A stretch of 64,000 bases of DNA, from positions 124,001 to 188,000 of the forward strand of contig NZ_JAFCAR010000003.1 in assembly GCF_016820245.1 (NCBI RefSeq). The letters are read 5' to 3'. Positions 9,102 to 16,183 of the stretch are shown here, one piece after another; the first letter of the stretch is position 1; every line of letters starts with the position of its first letter. Origin of the DNA: Jannaschia sp. Os4. GTDB lineage: Bacteria; Pseudomonadota; Alphaproteobacteria; Rhodobacterales; Rhodobacteraceae. The position numbers were made by a program, and so were the translations under genes. The notes under the pieces were generated by a model, which did no database searches, was not told where the DNA came from, and saw only the letters and a program-made list of their open reading frames with translations.

Positions 9102-10063
9102 CGTTCCTTCACGTAGGGCTCGCCCCCCGCGCGCGGCGGGATGGCGCGGCCCACGAAGCCCGCGAGGATCACCACCGTCAGGATGTAGGGCAGGGCCTGC
9201 ATGAACTGCGTCGGCACGTCGAAGCCGCCGATGTCGATGTTCTGGTAGCGGTTGCCCAGTGCCTCCAAGAGGCCGAACAGCAGGCAGGCCCCCAGCGCGT
9301 ACCACGGGCGCCACTTGGCGAAGATCAGCGCGGCCAAGGCGATGAAGCCCCGCCCCGCTGACATGTCCTTGACGAAGCCCGCCCCCAGCGCCGTCGCCAG
9401 ATGCGCCCCCGCGATCCCGCAGAGCAGGCCGCAGATCATCACCGCCGCATAGCGCAGGCCCACGACGCTGACCCCGGCGGTGTCCACGGCGGCCGGGTTC
9501 TCGCCCACCGCGCGCAGGCGCAGGCCGAAGCGGGTGCGGAACAGCACCCACCACGTGACCGGCACCGTGGCGAGCGCGAGGTAGACGAGGATCGAGTGCC
9601 CCGAGATCAGGTCCGCGTAGATCGGCCCGAGTACCGGCACGTCCGACAGCGCCCGCGCGAAGGGCAGGTCGATGTTCCCGAACCGCGCGTCGCCCGCCAG
9701 CGCGGGCGTCCGCCCGCCCAGCCCGAACCACGCCTCGCCGATCACGACGGTGATGCCCGCCGCGAGGAAGTTGATCGCCACGCCGGAGATCAGCTGGTTG
9801 CCCCGGAAGGTGATCGACGCGACCCCGTGGATCGCGGCCAGCACCATGCTCGCGCCGATGCCGGCCAGTAGCCCGATCCACGCGTTGCCCGTGGCGAAGG
9901 CCGCGCCCGCCGAGAAGAACGCGGCGGCCAGCATCTTCCCCTCCAGCCCGATGTCGAAGATGCCCGCCCGCTCGGAGAACAGCCCCGCGAGGCACGCCAG
10001 CAGCAGCGGCGTGGCGAGGCGCAGGCTGGAGTCGAGGATCTGGATGATCGTGGTCAGGTCCAT
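9098..10063 (-). CDS. ABC transporter permease, BMP/nucleoside type (second permease)
   Basis: 321 residues, highly hydrophobic with about 8-9 membrane segments. The N-terminal block LACLAGLFSERAGIFDIGLE is typical of the BPD_transp_2 permeases that pair with BMP (PnrA-like) binding proteins. It is the second inner-membrane subunit of the importer encoded at 9.1-14.3 kb. Only 3 bp separate its start from the stop of the first permease, and its stop overlaps the RidA start. Confidence 0.9.
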   Translation of the reverse strand: MDLTTIIQILDSSLRLATPLLLACLAGLFSERAGIFDIGLEGKMLAAAFFSAGAAFATGNAWIGLLAGIGASMVLAAIHGVASITFRGNQLISGVAINFLAAGITVVIGEAWFGLGGRTPALAGDARFGNIDLPFARALSDVPVLGPIYADLISGHSILVYLALATVPVTWWVLFRTRFGLRLRAVGENPAAVDTAGVSVVGLRYAAVMICGLLCGIAGAHLATALGAGFVKDMSAGRGFIALAALIFAKWRPWYALGACLLFGLLEALGNRYQNIDIGGFDVPTQFMQALPYILTVVILAGFVGRAIPPRAGGEPYVKER

Positions 10064-10066
10064 GCC

Positions 10067-11224
10067 TCAGGGCTCCACCTTCGCGATGGGATCGTTGTCC
10101 GCGCCCTTGGGCGAGGTCGGCTCGGGCGGCGCGGGGCGGCGGCGGGCCGAGACGAAGACCTTCTCCAGCGGCATCCGCACCATGTTGTCGAGCGCGCCGG
10201 TGAACAGGATCACCAGCGCTTGGATCACGAGGATCAGCTCGCGCGAGACCGAGGGCATCTCGAACTGCAGCTCGCCGCCGCCTTGGTAGAGCGCCCCGAA
10301 GAGCAGCGCGGCGAGGAACACGCCGAACGGATGGCTCCGCCCCATCAGCGCGACGGCGATGCCCACGAAGCCCGCGCCCTGCACCGGGTCGATCACGAGC
10401 CGCTCCGCCTCGCCCAGCACGGCGTTGGTCGCCATCAGCCCGCACAGCCCGCCGGAGATCAGCATCGCGATCATCGTGATCCGCACGGGCGAGATGCCCG
10501 CGTAGATCGCCGCGGGCTCCGAATGGCCGAAGGCCCGGATCTCGTAGCCCAGCCGCGTCCGCCAGATCAGCACCCAGACGCCCACGCAGGCGAGGAGCGC
10601 GAGGAAGAACGACACGTTGAGCGGGGTGGAGCGGGACCAGCCCATCCAAGGGAACAGCGCGAAGGCGTTGGGCAGGTGCGTGGCCTCGGCGAAGCGCGCC
10701 GTCTCGGGCGAGCCGCCCGCGCCGGGCACGAGCAGCACGCGCGACAGAAGGTAGACCATCAGCGCGGCGGCGATGAAGTTGAACATGATCGTCGTGATGA
10801 CGATGTGGCTGCCCCGCTTGGCCTGCAGGTAGGCTGGGATCGCGGCCCACGCCGCCCCGAACAGCGCGGCGGCCACCGTCGCGCCGACGAGCGCCAGCGA
10901 CCAGTGCGGCCACGGCACGTAGAGCATCGCCAGCGCCACCCCGAGGCCGCCCAGCGCGGCCTGCCCCTCGCCGCCGATGTTGAACAGCCGTGCGTGGAAC
11001 GCCACCGCGACGCCGAGGCCCGTGAACACGAAGTTCGTCGCGTAGAACAGCGTGTAGCCCCAGCCGTAGGCCGACCCGACTGCCCCGTTGACGAGGATCG
11101 TCATCGCCCTGACCGGGTCCTCGCCGATCATCCACACCACCAGCGCCGACAGGATCAGCGCCAGCAGCACGTTGATCAGCGGGATCACCGCGATGTCGAC
11201 CCATTTGGGCAGGCCGTCGGTCAT
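10067..11224 (-). CDS. ABC transporter permease, BMP/nucleoside type (first permease)
   Basis: 385 residues with an N-terminal hydrophobic segment (about 8-30) and roughly ten membrane helices in all. The block FHARLFNIGGEGQAALGG near residue 80 matches the conserved INIGxEGQ motif of BPD_transp_2 permeases (NupP/YufP relatives). It forms the membrane channel with the 321-residue permease. The C-terminus carries a short proline/charged cytoplasmic tail. A 112-bp gap containing a long palindromic element separates it from the ATPase gene upstream. Confidence 0.9.
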   Translation of the reverse strand: MTDGLPKWVDIAVIPLINVLLALILSALVVWMIGEDPVRAMTILVNGAVGSAYGWGYTLFYATNFVFTGLGVAVAFHARLFNIGGEGQAALGGLGVALAMLYVPWPHWSLALVGATVAAALFGAAWAAIPAYLQAKRGSHIVITTIMFNFIAAALMVYLLSRVLLVPGAGGSPETARFAEATHLPNAFALFPWMGWSRSTPLNVSFFLALLACVGVWVLIWRTRLGYEIRAFGHSEPAAIYAGISPVRITMIAMLISGGLCGLMATNAVLGEAERLVIDPVQGAGFVGIAVALMGRSHPFGVFLAALLFGALYQGGGELQFEMPSVSRELILVIQALVILFTGALDNMVRMPLEKVFVSARRRPAPPEPTSPKGADNDPIAKVEP

Positions 11225-11250
11225 ATGGGGCTCCCGTCGAATGGAGGCGG

Positions 11251-11318
11251 CGTCATCCCCGGGCGAAGATCTGGGGACCTCGCGGAGGAAGATCCTCGGG
11301 TCGGGCCCGAGGACGACG
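11251..11318. repeat. Long imperfect palindrome inside the ABC operon
   Basis: The element begins CGTCATCCCCGGGC and ends GCCCGAGGACGACG, with inner arms of the form GATCTGGGGACCT and AGATCCTCGGGTC, so it can fold into one long hairpin. The sequence resembles the REP-like palindromic elements (GTCATCCCCGG...) scattered through alphaproteobacterial genomes. It sits between the ATPase and first permease genes and could trim, pause or stabilise the operon mRNA. Confidence 0.6.
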
Positions 11319-11336
11319 GAGCGCCGAGCGCCGGCA

Positions 11337-12902
11337 TCACGCCGCCTCTCCCGCCATGCCCGCCATCAGCAGGCCCAGCTCCCCTTGGTCCGTCTCCGAG
11401 GGCAGCCGCTCGCCCATGATGCGCCCGTCGAACATCACCGCGATGCGGTCCGACAGCGCCATGATCTCGTCGAGCTCCACCGAGACCAGCAGGATCGCCT
11501 TCCCTTGGTCGCGCAGGGCGACGATCTGCTGGTGGATGAACTCGATCGCCCCGATGTCGACGCCCCGCGTCGGCTGCCCGATCAGCAGGAGGTCCGGGTT
11601 CCGCTCGATCTCGCGGGCGAGCACGATCTTCTGCTGGTTCCCGCCCGAGAAGCTCTTGGCGGCGAGCGTCGGGTCCGGCGGGCGGACGTCGAACCGCTCC
11701 ATCTTGCCCGCGCAGTCGCGCTTCATCGCCGCGTGGTCCATCAGCGTGCCGCCGAAGTCCTTCTGGTAGCCGAAGGCCACGTTCTCCCACGCGCGGTAGT
11801 CCATGATCAGGCCCTCGCGCTGCCGGTCCTCCGGCACGTGCGCGATGCCCCGCGCGCGCCGCGTCTGCGCGTCCGAGGCGGAGCCGGTCAGGTCGATCTC
11901 GTGGCCCTTCACGCGGACCCGGCCGGTGGCCTTCTCGTAGCCGCCCAGCACCTCCAGCAACTCCGACTGCCCGTTCCCCGCCACGCCCGCGATGCCCAGC
12001 ACCTCGCCCGCGCGGATGTCGAAGCTGACCCCCTTGAGGCGGTGGACCCCCTGCGCGTCCGTCACGTGGAGGTCGCGCACCTCGAGGATCACGTCCTTGG
12101 GCCGCGCGGGCGCCTTGTCGACGCGCAGCAGCACCTTGCGCCCCACCATCAGCTCGGCCAGCTCCTCGGGCGAGGTCTCGGCGGTCTTGACCGTGGCCGT
12201 CATCTCGCCGCGGCGCATCACCGAGACCGTGTCGGTGATCTCCATGATCTCGCGCAGCTTGTGGGTGATCAGGATGATCGTCTTGCCCTGGTCCCGCAGC
12301 CCCTTGAGGATGCGGAACAGGTGGTCCGCCTCGGCGGGCGTCAGCACGCCGGTCGGCTCGTCGAGGATCAGGATGTCCGCCTCGCGGTAGAGCGCCTTGA
12401 GGATCTCGACCCGCTGCTGGAGGCCCACGCCGATGTCCTCGATCACCGCGTCCGGGTCGACGTCCAGCTCGTACTCGTGCGCCAGCTCGGTCAGCAGCCT
12501 GCGCGCCTTGGCGAGCGACGGCTTGAGCATCGCCCCGTCCTCGGCGCCCAGCACGACGTTCTCCAGCACGGTGAAGTTCTCGACCAGCTTGAAGTGCTGG
12601 AACACCATCCCGATGCCCGCGTCGATCGCGGCCTGTGAATCGGGGATCTCGGTCTCGCGGCCGCCGATCAGCACGGTGCCGCGATCGGCCTTGTAGAAGC
12701 CGTAGAGGATCGACATCAGCGTCGACTTCCCCGCGCCGTTCTCGCCGATGATGCCGTGGATCGTGCCGCGCCTGACGGCGAGGTCGATGTCCTTGTTGGC
12801 CTGCACGGGGCCGAACGCCTTGGAGATGCCGCGCAGCTCGATGGCGAGGCCGGGGTCGCCGGGCGGGGGCGTGTGGGACGGGCCGGACGACGCCACGGTC
12901 AC
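11337..12902 (-). CDS. ABC transporter ATP-binding protein with two NBDs (BMP importer)
   Basis: 521 residues with tandem nucleotide-binding domains. NBD1 has Walker A GENGAGKST at residues 53-61 and Walker B LILDEPTGVLTP near 180. NBD2 has a degenerate P-loop region (GVAGNGQSELL) near 303, the signature FSGGNQQK near 418 and QPTRGVD near 446. This double-ATPase architecture (as in RbsA/NupO) energises BMP-family nucleoside importers. The GTG at 12902 overlaps the NTF2-like stop (GTGA); a second GTG lies two codons downstream. Confidence 0.92.
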   Translation of the reverse strand: MTVASSGPSHTPPPGDPGLAIELRGISKAFGPVQANKDIDLAVRRGTIHGIIGENGAGKSTLMSILYGFYKADRGTVLIGGRETEIPDSQAAIDAGIGMVFQHFKLVENFTVLENVVLGAEDGAMLKPSLAKARRLLTELAHEYELDVDPDAVIEDIGVGLQQRVEILKALYREADILILDEPTGVLTPAEADHLFRILKGLRDQGKTIILITHKLREIMEITDTVSVMRRGEMTATVKTAETSPEELAELMVGRKVLLRVDKAPARPKDVILEVRDLHVTDAQGVHRLKGVSFDIRAGEVLGIAGVAGNGQSELLEVLGGYEKATGRVRVKGHEIDLTGSASDAQTRRARGIAHVPEDRQREGLIMDYRAWENVAFGYQKDFGGTLMDHAAMKRDCAGKMERFDVRPPDPTLAAKSFSGGNQQKIVLAREIERNPDLLLIGQPTRGVDIGAIEFIHQQIVALRDQGKAILLVSVELDEIMALSDRIAVMFDGRIMGERLPSETDQGELGLLMAGMAGEAA

Positions 12903-13255
12903 TCGCTCTCCACGAAGCCGGTCACGCGGGTCAGGCCGCCCTCGTCCGCCGACCCGACGAAGCGCAGCTCGGCGAAGGGCGCGCCCGCGCGGTCCAGCCG
13001 CGCGCGCACCATCGCCGTGCCGTGCGTGACGGCGGGCGACCCGAGCGGCAGCAGCGTCGCGTCGGGCAGGGCCTTGAGGAAGGTGTCGAGGAACTCCGCC
13101 ATGCCCTCGACCCCGTCGAAGGGGGAGGGCGCGTGCGGATCCTCGTAGGTGAAGGAGGAGGCCGAGGCGGCCTCCTCCAGGATCGCGCGCCGGGCGCCCT
13201 CGTCGCTCTCGTTCCAAGCCGAGAGCAGCTTGGTCAGCAGGGCGCCCGCCTCCAT
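12899..13255 (-). CDS. NTF2/SnoaL-like fold protein
   Basis: 118 residues with the pattern of a small NTF2-like alpha+beta barrel: an amphipathic N-terminal helix, the FTYEDPHAPSPFDGVEGMAEFL block, and C-terminal strands. Members are enzymes (isomerases, cyclases) or ligand-binding proteins; no activity can be assigned. It is coupled on both sides: its ATG shares an A with the BMP stop (TGATG at 13257-13253) and its stop overlaps the ATPase start. A stand-alone NTF2-like protein between binding protein and ATPase is not part of the usual transporter set. Confidence 0.75.
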   Translation of the reverse strand: MEAGALLTKLLSAWNESDEGARRAILEEAASASSFTYEDPHAPSPFDGVEGMAEFLDTFLKALPDATLLPLGSPAVTHGTAMVRARLDRAGAPFAELRFVGSADEGGLTRVTGFVESE

Positions 13256-14265
13256 CAGAGGTCCACCGGGCAGGTGTTGTCCGAAAGGAAGTCGTGCACC
13301 TCGATCTCGCCCGCGATGATGGCGGCCTTGGCCTCCTCGACGGCGGCGACCATCTCCTCGGTCACGAGGTCGGCGTTGTTGTCGTCCATCGCGAAGCCCA
13401 CGCCCTCGTTCTCGAGGCCGAGCACCGAGATGCCGGTCTCCAGCTCGCCGTTCATGGCCTGCGAGAAGGTGTCGTAGACGGCGTTGTCGACCCGCTTGAC
13501 CATCGAGGTCAGCACCTCGCCCGGGTGCAGGTAGTTCTGGTTGCTGTCGACGCCGATGGACAGGATGTCCTCGTCGGCGGCCGCCTGCAGCACGCCGATG
13601 CCCGTGCCGCCGGCGGCGGCGAACACCACGTCGGAGCCTTGGGAGATCTGCGAGCGGGTCAGCTCGGCGCCCTTCACGGGGTCGTTCCACGCCGAGGGCG
13701 TCGTGCCCGTCATGTTGACGATGACGTTGACGTCCGGGTTCACCGCCTTGGCGCCCTGCGCGTAGCCGCAGGCGAACTTGGAGATGAGCGGCACGTCCAT
13801 GCCGCCGATGAACGACACGGTGCCCGACTCGGACGCCATCGCCGCCATCATCCCCACGAGGTAGGAGCCCTCGTGCTCGGAGAAGACGATCGACTTCACG
13901 TTGGGCTGGTCCACCACCATGTCGACGATCGCGAACTCGGTGTCCGGGTAGTCGGGTGCGACCGATTCCAGCGTCGAGGCGTTGGCGAAGCCCAGCACCA
14001 CGATCGGGTTGGCGCCCCGCTCGGCCATGCGGCGCATGGTCTGCTCGCGCTGCGCCTCGTTGGCGAGCTCCGTCTCCATGTACTCGCCGCCGGTCTCCTC
14101 GACCCAGCGCTGCGCGCCGTTGTAGGCGGATTCGTTGAACGACTTGTCGAACTTGCCGCCCAGATCGATGATCAGGCCCGGCTGCGCGGCGTGTCCGTCG
14201 GCGGTGGCCATGCCGGCGGTCATCGCCAGCGCGGCGGCGCCGCCCAGAAGGGTGCGGATGGTCAT
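13255..14265 (-). CDS. BMP family ABC transporter substrate-binding protein
   Basis: 336 residues with a type I signal peptide (about 1-22, ending MATADG) and no lipobox cysteine. The mature start PGLIIDLGGKFDKSFNESAYNG and the later block YPDTEFAIVDM are characteristic of Bmp/PnrA-like periplasmic binding proteins, which bind nucleosides in characterised cases. It is the first cistron of the operon; a GGGAGAG ribosome site lies just upstream. A C-terminal Cys pairs with at most one other, so a disulfide is possible. The ligand, purine nucleoside or related, is inferred from family only. Confidence 0.92.
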   Translation of the reverse strand: MTIRTLLGGAAALAMTAGMATADGHAAQPGLIIDLGGKFDKSFNESAYNGAQRWVEETGGEYMETELANEAQREQTMRRMAERGANPIVVLGFANASTLESVAPDYPDTEFAIVDMVVDQPNVKSIVFSEHEGSYLVGMMAAMASESGTVSFIGGMDVPLISKFACGYAQGAKAVNPDVNVIVNMTGTTPSAWNDPVKGAELTRSQISQGSDVVFAAAGGTGIGVLQAAADEDILSIGVDSNQNYLHPGEVLTSMVKRVDNAVYDTFSQAMNGELETGISVLGLENEGVGFAMDDNNADLVTEEMVAAVEEAKAAIIAGEIEVHDFLSDNTCPVDL

Positions 14266-14372
14266 GGAAACTCTCCCGGTTGCGGGCACCCTTGGCAGCG
14301 GGCGCCTCATGCGACCGACAACAGCGCAGGGCGGGGGGAAATGCAACCGGATGGCGCGCCCGCGCCGTGCCG

Positions 14373-14798
14373 TCACAGCGGCTTGCGGAAGGTCAGGGCG
14401 TCGACGCCCTCGTAGTAGCCCACGCGCCGACCGACCATGCGCCAGCCCGCCCCCTCGTAGAGCCGCCGGGCCGCGACGTTGGCGACCGACACCTCGAGGA
14501 ACGCCTCCGTCGCGCCGCGCGCCCGCGCCTCCGCCTCGAACGCCGCGACCAGCCGCCGCCCGAGGCCATGCCGCCGCCCGGGCAGGGCCACCACCAGCGT
14601 CAGGAGCTCCGCCTCGTCGGCCACCACGCGCCCCAGCCCGAAGCCCCGCAGCGCCCCGCCCTCGGGGACGAAGAAGCAGGCAGGGTCGGAGAGCGCGCGG
14701 CCGAACGCTTCCGGCGACCACCTCGCGGGGCCGTCGAAGGCGTCGGCATGAAGCGCCGCGAGGGTCTCTGGCGTGACGGGGTCGCGCTCGTCTCTCAT
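14373..14798 (-). CDS. rimI: GNAT acetyltransferase, ribosomal S18-alanine acetyltransferase-like
   Basis: 141 residues with the GNAT acetyl-CoA site RRHGLGRRLV near residue 75 (Q/RxxGxG/A) and the segment FLEVSVANVAARRLYEGAGW typical of RimI. RimI acetylates the N-terminal alanine of ribosomal protein S18. Assignment is supported by position directly after tsaB, the usual arrangement in alphaproteobacteria. A 104-bp gap separates the two genes, longer than usual. Confidence 0.8.
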   Translation of the reverse strand: MRDERDPVTPETLAALHADAFDGPARWSPEAFGRALSDPACFFVPEGGALRGFGLGRVVADEAELLTLVVALPGRRHGLGRRLVAAFEAEARARGATEAFLEVSVANVAARRLYEGAGWRMVGRRVGYYEGVDALTFRKPL

Positions 14799-14902
14799 GG
14801 CGGAAGGTCCGGTCGGTCCGACCCCAACATGGCACGTGCACGGATTTTGGGCAGGGACAGGTTGTCGCAGGGTAAACCGGCGCCCGCGGGGCCGCCGCGG
14901 AC

Positions 14903-15517
14903 CTACGCAAGCGGCGGCGCGGCGGGGCCGGACGCGGCGTCCGCCGGGCGCGCGTAGAGCGGCGCGGGACGCGGGCGGCCCGGCGCGGCCCGCGCGGCCG
15001 CGATGCGGGCGACGGACGGCGCCATCGCCGCCGCCTCGACCACCGGACCCGACGACCGCCCGTCCAGCAGGCCCGCCGCCGGGCCGAGCCGGGGCAGGCC
15101 GGCCCACCCCTCCGGCAGCGGGTCCCCGGGGCCCACGCGCGCGATGCGCCCGCCGCGCACGGCCAGCACGGCGCCGCGCGGCGCGGAGAGCGCCGCCACC
15201 ACGTCGCCGCGCCCGTGGCCCAGCGCCTCCGCCGCGCCCACGCCCTCGGCGGGGATGCCCAAGCCCAGCGCCAAGCCGCGCGCGGCCGCCACCGCGATCC
15301 GCAGGCCCGTGAAGTTGCCCGGCCCGACCCCGACCCCGAGCGCCGACAGGTCCCGCCACCCGGCGCCGCCCTCGGCCAGCACCTCCTCCAGCAGCGGCAT
15401 CAGCCGCTCGGCCTGGCCCTTCGCCATCGCCTCGACGCGGTGGACCACCACGCGGTCGCCCGACACGAGAGCGGCCGCGCAATGCGCGGCCGACGTGTCG
15501 AATCCCAGCGTGAGCAC
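14903..15517 (-). CDS. tsaB: tRNA N6-threonylcarbamoyladenosine synthesis protein TsaB
   Basis: 204 residues. The N-terminal TLGFDTSAAHCAAAL strand-loop and the GPGNFTGLRIAVA block near residues 68-80 are TsaB signatures. TsaB is the inactive ASKHA-fold paralogue that dimerises with TsaD and, with TsaE (encoded at 59.1 kb), makes the t6A37 modification of ANN-decoding tRNAs in the cytoplasm. It starts 4 bp after the nfu stop, so nfu-tsaB-rimI probably form one operon. Confidence 0.92.
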   Translation of the reverse strand: MLTLGFDTSAAHCAAALVSGDRVVVHRVEAMAKGQAERLMPLLEEVLAEGGAGWRDLSALGVGVGPGNFTGLRIAVAAARGLALGLGIPAEGVGAAEALGHGRGDVVAALSAPRGAVLAVRGGRIARVGPGDPLPEGWAGLPRLGPAAGLLDGRSSGPVVEAAAMAPSVARIAAARAAPGRPRPAPLYARPADAASGPAAPPLA

Positions 15518-15521
15518 AGCG

Positions 15522-16082
15522 TCAGACCGCGACGGGCCGCACCTCCAGCACCTCGGGGATGTAGTGCCGCAGCAGGTTCTCGATCCCCATCTTCAGCGTC
15601 ATCGTCGACGACGGGCAGCCCGCGCAGGCGCCCTTCATCTGCAGGTAGACCACGCCCCGCTCGTAGCCGTGGAAGGTGATGTCGCCGCCGTCCTGCGCCA
15701 CCGCCGGGCGCACGCGAGTGTCGAGCAGCTCCTTGATCTGCCCCACCACCGGCGCGTCCTCGGCGTCGTGGTTGGCTTGGTGCTCGTCCTGCGCGGCGCC
15801 CTCCATGGCGGCCTCGCCGGACTGGAAGTGCTCCATGATCGCGCCCAGCACGGCGGGCTTCATGTGGTCCCACGCCCGCGCCTCGTCCTTCGTCACCGTC
15901 ACGAAGTCGTGCCCGAGGAACACCCCCGTCACGCCCTCCACGGCGAACAGCCGCCGGGCGAGCGGCGACGCCGCGCCCGCGTCGGAGGACGGGAAGTCCG
16001 CCGTGCCGGTCTCCAGCACCGTCTGGCCGGGCAGGAACTTCAGCGTCGCCGGGTTCGGGGTCGTCTCGGTCTGGATGAACAT
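15522..16082 (-). CDS. Nfu-type Fe-S cluster scaffold/carrier
   Basis: 186 residues with two domains: the Nfu N-terminal domain (FIQTETTPNPATLKFLPG, residues 2-19) and a C-terminal NifU-like domain with the cluster-binding CxxC (GACAGCPSS, C153 and C156). Such proteins carry [4Fe-4S] clusters to apo-targets. The length equals that of alphaproteobacterial and mitochondrial Nfu1. It is followed at 4 bp by tsaB. An Irr-box-like palindrome 79 bp upstream suggests control by iron or haem status. Confidence 0.93.
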   Translation of the reverse strand: MFIQTETTPNPATLKFLPGQTVLETGTADFPSSDAGAASPLARRLFAVEGVTGVFLGHDFVTVTKDEARAWDHMKPAVLGAIMEHFQSGEAAMEGAAQDEHQANHDAEDAPVVGQIKELLDTRVRPAVAQDGGDITFHGYERGVVYLQMKGACAGCPSSTMTLKMGIENLLRHYIPEVLEVRPVAV

Positions 16083-16160
16083 CGCACGGGCTCCGGGGCA
16101 GGGCGGCCACCCTCCGACCGCGCCCCCGTCATGTGCGGACCGTCGGGCGCCGCGTCAAGA

Positions 16161-16177
16161 TCTGGAACGGTTCTAAA
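16161..16177. promoter_or_regulatory. Candidate Irr box upstream of nfu
   Basis: TCTGGAACGGTTCTAAA matches the palindromic iron-control element TTTAGAAC-N-GTTCTAAA at 15 of 16 or 17 positions depending on the consensus used; the two mismatches are in the left arm. It is AT-rich within a GC-rich intergenic region and lies 79 bp before the nfu start, where a promoter is expected. The consensus is from memory of alphaproteobacterial Irr work. Confidence 0.5.
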
Positions 16178-16183
16178 CTCCGC

